From Linanthus parryae (Eukaryota; Streptophyta; Magnoliopsida; Ericales; Polemoniaceae): a DNA stretch of 64,000 nt. Shown here one piece after another: positions 54,150 through 63,628 of the stretch. Location: assembly GCA_023055425.1 (NCBI GenBank), contig JALGPY010000004.1:58241718-58305717 (forward strand), read 5' to 3'. The position numbers and the translations under genes were made by a program. Numbering within the stretch: the first letter of the stretch is position 1; every line of letters starts with the position of its first letter. The notes below the pieces were generated by a model. The model made no database searches. It was given only the letters and a program-made list of their open reading frames with translations, and had not been told where the DNA came from.

Positions 54150-55581
54150 TGTAGGGTTTTGATTCAAGGATCGCACAACGGAAGCATAATCAACCATAAA
54201 CCATGCAAAACCCTCCAAGGATCACAAGTCTAGATGCATAACGATAGTAAATGTTAGAAATCATAAACACACCTTTGGGTTCTCCTTGATGACTTCAAAC
54301 GCGAATAATGTCACGTTCTCTATAGTTGATCCACGCCTAGAGTTGATCCTAGATCTCCCAAACTCCTTGGTGCTAGCCCGAATTAGGAAGAGGATGAACG
54401 AATCACGCAAAACGAGACAAAAAGAGGCTTTCGACCTCTTTTGGCCGACGGGGACGAGGGCGGCGGCAAGGGGCGGCGTCGGCCCTCCTTGTTGCTTGCT
54501 CTCTCTCCTTTTTGTTCTCTCCCACTCTTGTTATGTTCACTAATGAGCATAAGTTATGAGGAAGGAAGGAAGGAGGGTCCTTTATATAGTCCAACAACTC
54601 CTTGTTAACTACCTAAAGGACTTATTCTAATCCAACTAGAATTCAATTTAGTCCCTTCCTTGCAAATTAGTCCCTACTAAGTTTGCAAGGGTTTGCAAAG
54701 TGATCCTTCTAATTAATTAATCCAATTAATTAATTCCCAAATCTAGTTCAACTCTATATAGCGTGTGACCCCATAGGTTCTATCTAGTTGGTAGCAACTA
54801 TTTGCTAATATGGAGCGGTCTCTAGCAAAACATCCATTCTAGCTAACTAATAGAATAGTCATCTTGACAACCTTTGTACAAGTAATTGTCTCATCCCTTT
54901 GCCTCCATATCCGGATTGGACACGAGACATACAAGTCACACTCGTATATCCAATCCATAGTTTCTCGATCCATGGGAATAGCCTTATTTGTGCAAATAAC
55001 ATCAATATCCTATATTGATTTATTTGAGTCTGGCCAGACATTCTATAAGCACTATCCCTCGAGTGGCCTAGGATATTTTCTCCCGTTATGTGGGAGGGGC
55101 AAATCCTCTCTACGTCCACTACGATCTCTAAGCTTGCTTCTCATTGTATCCAGTACACGCCTTTATAACTACCCAGTTACGGTGTAGCGTTTAACGCTAC
55201 CAAGATCACAATGATCCACAACTAGAATATCTAGTGACTTCAAGTCTAAGGATGACAATACCATTGCACCGCGAGAAGCACTTGTGACTCAACATAACAT
55301 GTATGTAGCCTTCTCGGAGATGGGTCAATCCAGTGCAACATTCCGTAATGCACACCTATGTGTTGGATCGTGATATCTCCATATCAATCCAACCCCATAC
55401 TAGTCTATAGATGATTGTCCCATTTAATCATTATACTTGACTAGGGATATTTAAGATAAACAACACGATTATAAATCTAAGGACTTCATTATATTAAATA
55501 TCCAATAAATAATAAATGAATTTTCTAGCCATATACAAATTCATACTAAACTAGATTGCCTCTAGGGCATCTATTCCAACA
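54150..55581 (-). repeat. 5' LTR of E8 (1,432 bp)
   Basis: Same ends as the 3' copy, followed by TSD ATTAC. From the TATA position the U3 part is about 1 kb and R-U5 about 400 bp. Confidence 0.96.
54581..54589 (-). promoter_or_regulatory. TATA box of the E8 5' LTR
   Basis: The minus strand reads CTATATAAAGG, conserved in both LTR copies. Confidence 0.65.
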
Positions 55582-55586
55582 ATTAC

Positions 55587-55901
55587 CATATTCACTATTC
55601 TGGTGATAAACCTAAAAGTCTCTAAATAGTTATCACTTTGTACGTCTTGTACATAACTTTTGGGAATAAGAGATTGGAGAGGTTTAAGAGTTGTTTGTGT
55701 AAAAAGGATATTCCAATATTGCACTTGTATAAATTTGCCTCATCAAAATTTGAAGTTGTGTGAATAAAATACACTACATCAAAGTCATATACTTAATTTG
55801 AGAAGTCCAACGCGACATTTCATTTTTTTGGTTAAATGTTCCTGTTCAAGTTAGGAGAGGCACACACTGAGAAAATATAAAAAATTAATATTGGATCAAT
55901 A
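55587..55901. other. Host sequence right of E8
   Basis: No ORF or repeat recognised. Ends with TA, the MITE target. Confidence 0.5.
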
Positions 55902-56160
55902 CTACTCTGTCCCAGCTCTTTCCCATCATTTTGACTTTTACCACTATTCACTTGGTCACTTTGACTCGGTGATTTGGATAACAAAGTAATTTAATTTTTT
56001 GATAATTTTTTCATGGTGTTGTAGAGTATAAGTTGCTCTATAACACCGTGAAAAAAATATTGAAAAATCGCATTATTTTGCTATCGAAATCACCCGGTCA
56101 AAAGGACCCATATACGAGTCAAATATTTCCAATGATGGGCAAGAGCTGGGACAGAGGTAG
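55902..56160. mobile_element. Stowaway-like MITE 2 (259 bp)
   Basis: Terminal inverted repeats CTACTCTGTCCCAGCTCTT and AAGAGCTGGGACAGAGGTAG, with TA at 55900-55901 and 56161-56162. The interior shares the order of motifs with MITE 1: GTCACTTTG, GGTGATTTGGATA, a central GTTGTAGAGTA, and ATCACCCGGTCAAA. It lies about 90 bp from a host exon, probably in an intron or the 3' flank. Confidence 0.88.
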
Positions 56161-56251
56161 TAAGATGCAAGCTCATGTACATAACAGTTCACCACTATTT
56201 ATTTTATGAGTCACTACAATGAAAAGTATAGTTCACCAGAAGCGTTGGTAC

Positions 56252-56344
56252 CTGGATGCCTTTAGCAATTACATCAGCTGGAGCACGTGCAAAGACACCA
56301 TTATTCATGAAGCCATAAGCCAATGGAGTTTTCAATCTTATTAA
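56252..56344 (-). pseudogene. Host gene exon, 31 codons, product unknown
   Basis: Open in phase 0 for exactly 31 codons between a 3' splice site (AAACAG) and a 5' splice site (CAG/GTACC). The peptide contains LIRLKTPLAYGF and MNNGVFARAPADVIAKGIQ. The clean frame, exon-like length and matching splice sites make it unlikely to be chance. I do not recognise the family; the sequence is too short to name. It continues upstream into the exon at 56430-56458, which is interrupted by E9. Confidence 0.55.
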
Positions 56345-56429
56345 CTGTTTCATATGGTTAAAACATGATTCTGAAATGCATCATTAAAAGAATATTAAAT
56401 ATTTTTCTGAAGGGATAACAAAAAATTAC

Positions 56430-56458
56430 TTGTGCAGCAACTGTTACATCATCAAAGC
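56430..56458 (-). pseudogene. Host gene exon, 3' part, interrupted by E9
   Basis: Reads FDDVTVAAQ up to the donor CAA/GTAATT. Its 5' part is on the other side of E9 at 61444-61520. The intron to the next exon (56429-56345) is 85 bp. Confidence 0.5.
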
Positions 56459-56850
56459 TGTTGTAACAGAACTCCTGTTTCAGAGCTCTGATACCAGTTT
56501 GTTATGTCAAACCACCTCACGAACGAAGAACGGATAAAAGAAGAACATGAGTATTTTACGTGGTTCGCTAGCAAAACATTTGCTAACTACCTCCACGGCG
56601 GAAAAGCACTCTTTATTCAGAAGAGGAACAATTACAAGAATGTTTTTGCATACCTAATAATGTGACTACTAGGTTTTTTATATAGTACTCTAGAGGACAC
56701 CCACAGGCCAAAGGTTTCCAAAACCAAATTGGAAACAAGCTTGCTGCCCATAAGTTTCCATCTTTGATATGGAAACAATTCCTAACAATTGCTACCTCAT
56801 TATTCCACCGCCTTTGACTAATTCAACACATTCAAGGCACCTCCTCAACA
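56459..56850 (-). repeat. 3' LTR of E9 (392 bp), with internal PBS copy at 56485-56496
   Basis: GCTCTGATACCA lies 26 bp inside the outer end. TSD next to the end shows this sequence truly belongs to the LTR. Confidence 0.95.
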
Positions 56851-56864
56851 AATCTCCATCTTGA
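56851..56864 (-). other. Polypurine tract of E9
   Basis: The plus strand reads AATCTCCATCTTGA; the sense strand TCAAGATGGAGATT is purine-rich but imperfect. Confidence 0.6.
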
Positions 56865-56994
56865 CTTGAATTCTCTTGTCAACAGCAGCTGCTCCTCTTC
56901 TCGTAAACAAAGCTACGTCTTCTCCGCACCCAATTGTCTCTTGTCACAGAGACTCACTAGACCCCCACCGGGTCCGACATGGCACCTAAGGGCC

Positions 56995-57605
56995 TCACTG
57001 ACTCAAGATTTTGAGCAATTCCAGAAAATGCTGGAACTTGCTCTCCAGAACCGGCTTGGTGAACATATCCGCGGGGTTGTCAGCAGTCCCCACCTTCATC
57101 ACCTTGATCCTGCTCTCGTTTCTCAGGAAATGATACCTGGCGTCGATATGCCTGGTCCTTTCAAGATGAACCTGGTCTTTAGTCAAGCAAATCGCACTCA
57201 AGCTATCACAGAACACTATCGCCTGATCTTGAAGTAGCTCTAGATCATTGACCATTCCCTTAAGCCAAATTGCTTCCTTTGCTGCTTCTGTTAGAGCCAT
57301 ATACTCCGCCTCCGTGGTGGACAATGTCACCGTCGGCTGTAGCGTCACCTTCCAACTCACAACAGACGCTCCCAGAGCAAATACATAGTCTGTCATTGAT
57401 CTTCTACTGTCAATATCCCTTGCATAGTCCGCATCCGAGAACCAGCTACCAAGATGTTTTCACGTGACCCATAGCATAGGCCAATGTCTGACGTACCCTT
57501 AAGGTACCTGAATATCCGCTTCACCGCCTGCCAATGGTCCCTACCCGGATGAGCCATGAAACGACTAACCACACTAACAGCGAATTCTATGTCCGGTCGA
57601 GTTCA
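56995..57605 (-). pseudogene. RNase H of E9
   Basis: Open 57396-56995: [51 protein letters not shown] and [15 protein letters not shown]. Upstream, TRPDIEFAVSVVSRFM and RYLKGTSDIGLCYG are readable near 57600-57480, with a frameshift near 57450 and a stop just before TRPD. Confidence 0.9.
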
Positions 57606-58498
57606 GACCATAGCATACATAAGACTTCCAACTACGCTAGCATATGAAACCTTTGACATGTACTCCTTCTCCTCCTCGGTCTGAACGGTGTACATTCCTA
57701 GCTTGCTGTTAGTTGCCATAGGAGTATCTATAGCTTTAGCTGATAACATCCCGAATCTTGCCAAGATCTTCTTTGATGTATCCCTGCTGTGATAAGAAAA
57801 GCTTCTTCTTCTTCCTATCTCTATAGATCTCAACTCCCAATATCTTCCGAGCAGCTCCCAGATCCTTCATCTCGAATTCCGCACTAAGGGACCTCTTCAG
57901 TTCTCTAATGTCCTTGATATTTCGAGTTGCAATCAAAATATCATCCACATATAGAACTAGGTAAATATGTGATCCACTATGCAACTCTTTGTGGTACACG
58001 CAGCAATCATACTCGCACTTGTGGTAACCAATCTTCAACATGAAGCTGTCAAACCTCTTGTACCATTGCCTCGGCGACTGCTTAAGTCTGTAGAGAGATT
58101 TCTTCAGCTTGCACACGTGGTTCTCTCTTCCGGGAACCTGGAACCCCTCCGGTTGGCTCATGTATATTTCCTCTTCCAACTCTCGCTGTAGGAAAGCTGT
58201 CTTGACATCCAATTTCTCAAGCTCTAGGTCATGGTGTGCCACCATTGCTAGTAGTACCCAGATAGAAGTATGTCTAACCACCGGTGAGAAGATCTCGTTG
58301 TAGTCAACTCCCTCTTTCTGATTGAACCCTCTTGCAACTAGCCTTGCCTTATACTTGACGCCCTCTCCAGATGTAGTTCCTTCCTTTCTTCTGAAAACCC
58401 ACTTGCAGCTGACTATCTTCCTTCCCGCTGGCAATTTAACAAGCTCCCAAGTCGAGTTCTTGCTAAGAGACTCCATCTCTTCTCCCATCGCGGCATTC
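57606..58498 (-). pseudogene. Reverse transcriptase of E9
   Basis: Open 58488-57736: SCKWVFRRKEGTTSGEGVKY, ARLVARGFNQKEGVDY, TAFLQRELEEEIYMSQPEGF, LKKSLYRLKQSPRQWYKRFD and catalytic LYVDDILIATRN. FLNGDL-like is read FLQREL. A frameshift near 57740 separates the C-terminal segment (SYASVVGSLMYAMV). A stop precedes WNAAMGEEM at 58498. Confidence 0.93.
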
Positions 58499-58833
58499 CA
58501 CTATGCTGACTCAGAACTAGATATAGCGGCCTTGTAGGAGGATGGCTCGTCTTCTACCTCTTCCGCTACCTGTAATGCATATCCCACCATACTGTCATCT
58601 CTGTATCTCGCTGGAGGCTTTATGACTCTCCTTGGTCTTCCTTCAGCAATACTTTGATGAACCGGTTCCTCTGGTGTAGACGCATCCTCACTATCAGGCT
58701 CTTCTGCTTCTTCCTCTTCGGCTTCCGGCGGCGGTGTAAGGATTTCGGAATCCTTAGGATCAATATGATCCGACTCTCCCTCCTCCTTCTTCTTTGCATC
58801 CCCAAGCTCCACCTCCACGAAGTTTTTCAACAT
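58499..58833 (-). pseudogene. Acidic hinge between integrase and reverse transcriptase of E9
   Basis: 110 codons very rich in Glu, Asp and Pro (EAEEEEAEEPDSEDASTPEE) leading to the PRRVIKPPARYRDD motif that normally precedes the reverse transcriptase. Composition is typical of copia hinges. Confidence 0.85.
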
Positions 58834-59850
58834 AGAGACTCATCAAAGACTACACTTCTGCTAAGTATAATCTTGTTGTCTGCCCATATCTTGTATCCCT
58901 TCACACCTGTTCCGAAACCCATGAATACTCCCTTCTTAGCTATTGGTTCTAGTTTGCCATCATCAACGTGATAATAGGCAACACAACCAAATACTCTCAA
59001 ATCCGAGTAATCTACTGCATTACCGGTCCAGAATTCCATAGGAATCTTGCATCCTATACCTGTGTGCGGGCTCCGATTTATGAGATAGCATGCCATGGAA
59101 ACTGCCTCTCCCCAGAAACCTCTAGAAAGGCCTGAATTTGAAAGCATGCACCTTGCTTTCGCTAGAAGTGTCTGATTCATTCTCTCGGCTACACCGTTCT
59201 GCTGCGGTGTGTGCCGAACGGTGCGATGGCGTGCTATTCCCTGATCCTTTCAGAATCCATCAAACTCTGATGAACAGAACTCTAAGCCGTTGTCCGTGCG
59301 CAGCCTCTTCACCTTCTTTCCCACCTGATTCTCTACTAGTGTCTTCCACTCCTTGAATCTTGCGAAGGCTTCACTCTTGTGCTTCATCACGAATATCCAA
59401 GTCATCCTGGAGTAATCGTCTATGATGCTCAGAAAATACCTATACCCGCCAATCGCCTCGACTCGAGATGGACCCCAGCAATCCGAATGGATATAATCAA
59501 GAGTACCTTTCGTTCTATGAACCGCCTTAGGGAACTTGCTACGCTGTAGCTTCCCATACACGCAGTTCTCACAAAACCCTAGGCTCTTGGGCACATGCCC
59601 GGTGAGATAGCCTTTCTTGTGAAGTTCCCGCATTCCACGTTCACTCATATGACCGAGCCTCATATGCCACAGCTTAGTTAGATCAGCTTCCTTAAACTCG
59701 GCTGAGACAACTCCAGCAGAACCCGTGATCGTCGAACCTTGCAACATGTACAAAGTCCCACTCTTGACTTCCCTGAGAATCACCTTAGAACCCTTGCAGA
59801 CTTGTAGATCTCCACCTTCACCTTTGAAACTGTACCCCTTGCTGTCGATT
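58827..59850 (-). pseudogene. Integrase of E9
   Basis: LWHMRLGHMSERGMRELHKK and CENCVYGKLQRSKF form the zinc region; the core has YIHSDCWGPSRV, SIIDDYSRMTWIFVM and RLRTDNGLEF, then a stop after FDGF at about 59250. The second frame (59180-58827) resumes with MNQTLLAKARCMLS, GEAVSMACYLINRSP and VFGCVAYYHVDDG; the Glu-bearing QQNGVAER lies between. Confidence 0.92.
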
Positions 59851-60105
59851 AGACTCAAGGAGATCAGATTCTTCTTAATATGTGGTACATGTCTAACTTG
59901 CTCTAAAGTACATAACTTCCCTTCATTCGTCCAATCTAACTGAGCCGCTCCCAATCACCTTACAGACGACTCCGTTTTCCATGTAGACAGACCCTCCATC
60001 CGTTTGGTTGTACGTCGAGAATAGCTCCCTGTTAGAGCAAATATGATAGGAAGCTCCGGAATCAAGGACCCACGCATCTTGAGAGTGCGTGACAACATCC
60101 GCCAT
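59851..60105 (-). pseudogene. Protease of E9
   Basis: WVLDSGASYHICSNRELFST has the catalytic DSG, then ENGVVCKVIGSGSVRL; a frameshift near 59945 leads into the next frame with LCTLEQVRHVPHIKKNLIS. Confidence 0.88.
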
Positions 60106-60942
60106 TAGAACGTAATCATCCTCCGATGAGTTACCTTGTTCTGCTACGGCTGCGGATCCATTCTGCCCCTGTTGACCTCGTTTCGGACAATCTCTCTTCC
60201 AGTGCCTCTTTTCCTTGCAAAAGGCACAGACATCCTTGGGTAACTTAGAACCTTAGAACTGCTTATTCTTGTTCTTCTTACCCTTCTTGCTTCCTCCCGT
60301 TGCCATCAGTCCGGAAGCATGGTCCTCTATACCTTTGCCTGCACCCTTATGGCGCAGTTCCCTAGCATGGAGTGCCGATCTCACCTCCTCTAGGGATAAG
60401 TCGTCCTTGTTCACAATGAATGACTGCACGAAGTTCTCATATGATGGAGGTAACGAGATCAATAACAAAAGTGCAGCATCCTCATCCGCCACCTTCTCGC
60501 CAATATTACGCAAATCTAACAGAATTGTGTTCAATTGATCAAGATGGTCCTTGAGAGCCGTACCTTCGAGCATCCGCAGGGTGAAGAGCCTTTGCTTTAG
60601 CATCAACTTGCTAGTGAGACTCTTGGTCATGTAGAGACTCTCCAACTTGAGGCAGAGCTTCGCTGCTTCCTTCAGATCTGCGATCTCGATAATCACGTCA
60701 TCCGATAAGCACAGCATAATCGTTGCGTGTGCCTTCTCCTCCATTGCCTTGAACTCCGCTGATGCAACATTCATGCCTCCCTTGTCCGCGGTCAAAGGTG
60801 CCCACAAGCCTTGCGATTTGAGCAAAGCCTCCATCTTTATCTTCCACAGACTGAAGCTGTTCCCTCCTGTGAACCTGTCGATCTTCAACATCGATCCGGA
60901 CATAATTCTTGGTGGATCTTGAACTGTAGTTGCGTTGTCCAC
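60106..60942 (-). pseudogene. Gag of E9
   Basis: Starts at 60942 and is open for 229 codons: MLKIDRFTGGNSFSLWKIKM, KAMEEKAHATIMLCLSD, KLESLYMTKSLTSKLMLKQR and LLLLISLPPSYENFVQSF, the UBN2-type Gag. After a TAG at about 60253 (following NKNKQF) the frame continues into the knuckle CAFCKEKRHWKRDC and the spacer to protease. Confidence 0.93.
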
Positions 60943-61036
60943 CGAGATCGCAAAACCCTAGCTTTGATTTCACCAAGTTGTGAAACCCTAGCTTTGCTCT
61001 GCCTTGATCTTGATCTTGAAACACCGCCAAACCCGA
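60943..61036. other. E9 leader
   Basis: Only about 95 bp separate the PBS from gag, much shorter than in E7 and E8. Confidence 0.7.
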
Positions 61037-61048
61037 GCTCTGATACCA
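61037..61048 (-). other. Primer-binding site of E9 in functional position
   Basis: GCTCTGATACCA on the plus strand, three bases from the 5' LTR. The 21-bp block around it (61035-61055) is repeated at 61076-61096 inside the LTR. Confidence 0.95.
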
Positions 61049-61051
61049 GTT

Positions 61052-61443
61052 TGTTGTAACAGAACTCCTGTTTCAGAGCTCTGATACCAGTTTGTTATGT
61101 CAAACCACCTCACGAACGAAGAACGAATAAAAGAAGAACACGAGTATTTTACGTGGTTCGCTAGCAAAATATTTGTTAACTACCTCCACGGCGGAAAAGC
61201 ACTCTTTATTCACAAGAGGAACAATTACAAGAATGTTTTTGCATACTTAATAATGTGACTACTAGGTTCTTTATATAGTACCCTAGAGGACACCCACATA
61301 CCCAAGGTTTCCAAAATCAAATTGGAAACAAACTTGCTGCCCATAAGTTTCCATCTTTGATATGAAAACAATTCCTAACAATTGCTACCTCATTATTCCA
61401 CCGCCTTTGACTAATTCAACATATTCAAGGCACCTCCTCAACA
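61052..61443 (-). repeat. 5' LTR of E9 (392 bp), with internal PBS copy at 61078-61089
   Basis: TGTTGTAACAG to CCTCAACA, then TSD AAAGC. The part from 61093 (TGTTATGTC) looks like an earlier 351-bp LTR. Differences from the 3' copy are mostly C/T or G/A. Confidence 0.95.
61270..61278 (-). promoter_or_regulatory. TATA box of the E9 5' LTR
   Basis: The minus strand reads CTATATAAAG; the same is present in the 3' copy. Confidence 0.65.
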
Positions 61444-61520
61444 AAAGCTCTCTTGAGACATCTAACATACCTAGTGTAATATCACTTGGAGCAAGTGTGT
61501 GCAAGAAAAATCATATCACC
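61444..61520 (-). pseudogene. Host gene exon, 5' part, interrupted by E9
   Basis: After the 3' splice site TTTACAG, one frame reads HTLAPSDITLGMLDVSRE up to the insertion; the part beyond E9 reads FDDVTVAAQ. Joining the halves after removing one TSD copy gives a one-base frame conflict, so either the gene was already a pseudogene, or the exon starts further in (MSQES frame). Confidence 0.45.
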
Positions 61521-62300
61521 CTGTAAAGTCATACATTAAATGTCAGAGAACACCGTCTTGAAACACCTAACTTGCGTCTTTATGTTTGTTTGTTTGTTGT
61601 TTTTTTTTTGCACAACATTTTGTTCTGATGTTGTGGACAGTTTAATAAAGATGAAGTTTGCAGTAAAGTAAATAATGAGAAAGTTGTGATGACTACATTT
61701 AGGTTGGCATGTACCCGATGGAAAAACCAAACTCGTCATGAAGGAAAGAATAATCAACTACTCCATTTGTTAACCCATTATTCACGTCATGACTGTTGGT
61801 TTGGGGAATTCATCTCCAAACTTCTTGCGTTCATACATAAAACAATGTTTGAAGAAATATTGAAATTATTTTTTTGGTTTCGGTACCTTATATCATAGGC
61901 CATAAGATATTTTACCAATGTAACAAACCAATTGGGAAAACCAATGGACAAAAGCCATTATTTCCTTCTATGCGTATTGAATATACTGAAACCTAAAAGT
62001 GTCACACTTCTTCCAACTAATTTTGGTTGCCACAGCTCCTGCCATCGAAGTCATCTAAATCCTCGCAAAGGGGTCAGAGGCCATGGTTTATTCAATCTCT
62101 AGCTAGTTTCAATGCTCCTGATGCGACATTCAATTACCAGCAACATGCTCACATAATAGTTACGACTTAGATCTAATTAGAATACGCAGGACGAGAACTC
62201 AGATACCCATCGGCTCAATGGTGAGTGCTTTTGAACAATTTATGTTTGCAAACCTTTTTCCTGCCTTCTTCAGGGAGAACATAACCGTCAATAAAGTGAA
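61521..62300. other. Host sequence, perhaps upstream intron of the interrupted gene
   Basis: About 780 bp with T- and GTTT-rich simple sequence near 61580-61610. I could not find a further exon with good splice sites. Confidence 0.4.
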
Positions 62301-62723
62301 TGTTAGGATTCCAATACGCGAGAAACAAGAGAAAGCAAGAAAAGAAAAAAACAAGATCAAGAACACAAGAAATTTAACGTGGTTCACTAGTTTTGAGACT
62401 AGCTACATCCACGGCCAACCCAAACCCGATTTATTGATGAGAAGGTAAAACCAATTACAAGCACACACCAAGTCATGACCCTAGCATCTACTTATATACT
62501 TATACAAGACTTGGAGCCCAAGTAATGTCCAAAACTAATCCGAGACAAACTAGGAAATAATTCATCCTAATTCGTTTCCTAACCCAATAAGGACACTACC
62601 AAATATATTAGTAAAAGTAGACCCCTACAAGGAATTGCTGCCAAAGTAATGTAATTACTTCCAAAACTATTAGCCTCCTTTGACCATCCCATGCTAGGAT
62701 TTTGAATCAACCAAAAAAAACCC
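62301..62723 (-). repeat. 3' LTR of E10 (end approximate)
   Basis: TGTTAGGATTCC onward, colinear with 63629-64000 for at least 370 bp. The inner end lies between 62708 and 62730, followed by CCTCCACCTT, the pyrimidine side of a PPT. Confidence 0.8.
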
Positions 62724-63612
62724 AAAAAACCTCCACCTTGATTCAAACTCCATAGCTACCGAACCAATTCTTCTCATCAATCCAATGAACCCAATCCAAG
62801 TGTATTCCCAGTTTGCGGAATTTGAACACACTCCCAATGCGCCCCAACAAGCGCGTCTATGTGTCTTCAACAAACACAAAGACAATGCGTCAGAATAAAC
62901 GCTCCCAATGCACCATGACACAATGCATGCCCCAACGTTGCGCCAATGACACTTCGCAACAAAGTGCCTATCAAACGATGTCATGCCAATTTGCGCCGTC
63001 ATCCGCACCAATGCGCACAAAACCGATAACCAAAGCGCGTCAATCCAAAATCCAATCGCGCCACCAACCAATGCATGCACGATAACACGCCGCCAACTTC
63101 GCGTGCCCAAAAACACGCTCCCATGCTCCATGCCAGGAGCCCAAACCGCCCTCAAGGTGCCTAGAGATCATCACCAACCTTGAGCGTCTCTCCTCCTCCA
63201 CCTGAAGCGAGATCTACAGGTGAACAATTTTTAGGACACCCCCTCTTCCAATGACGTTTCTCCCTCAGTTTGCTAGTTGATTCGAGTCGCCTCCACCTAG
63301 ACTTGAATCCTCCTAGCTGCCAAATCCAAATATAGATCCAGATCACTCGCCGGGTTGAGCACGCCATATCGATTGACGCATGCCGGAACCGAAAGCGTGC
63401 CTGATGTACTAAAACTAGATCCAAAATTCCGATGCTCCACAACAAGAGCCCGATTGCTCCCCCAACAAGGAACCCGATAGCCTCCCAACAAAGGCTTGGT
63501 GTGCTTGCACCCCCTATTTCAGAGGCCAACCATCGGAAACCCATTCTTCCCATCAAAACCGATAGATCTTGATCACGAACCCACCATCGTTCCTCTTGAA
63601 TCTCAACGAACC
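62724..63612. other. E10 interior, non-coding
   Basis: The left half has repeated CAATGCGCC/CAACAA-type short motifs (62830-63080); the right half is featureless. Nothing suggests a protein. Confidence 0.6.
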
Positions 63613-63625
63613 TGGCTCTGATACC
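63613..63625 (-). other. Primer-binding site of E10 (initiator tRNA-Met)
   Basis: GGCTCTGATACCA on the plus strand, three bases from the 5' LTR start at 63629. Confidence 0.92.
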
Positions 63626-63628
63626 ACT

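Larger units (their letters stand above)
47083..55581 (-). mobile_element. E8: nearly complete Ty1/copia retrotransposon
   Basis: 8,499 bp; both LTRs are 1,432 bp with about 18 differences by eye (about 1.3%). TSD ATTAC is at 47078-47082 and 55582-55586. PBS matches 15 bases of the initiator tRNA-Met, and the PPT is AAGTGGGAGAC. gag, protease, integrase, reverse transcriptase and RNase H are in copia order and only five lesions are apparent. I do not assign the lineage beyond Ty1/copia. Confidence 0.96.
56459..61443 (-). mobile_element. E9: Ty1/copia element with a PBS inside its LTRs
   Basis: 4,985 bp; both LTRs 392 bp, TGTTGTAACAG to CCTCAACA, with about 15 differences by eye (about 4%). 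TSD AAAGC is at 56454-56458 and 61444-61448. The LTRs contain a complete copy of the tRNA-Met PBS near their end, apart from the real PBS beside the 5' LTR. gag to RNase H are in copia order, with at least seven lesions. It is inserted in an exon. Confidence 0.95.

Noticed and set aside
56252..56344. Similarity of the host exon peptide to the C-terminal arm of an aminoacyl-tRNA synthetase
   Set aside because: Only a few residues (FARAPADVIAK) agree, and the neighbouring exon does not fit. Too weak to name.
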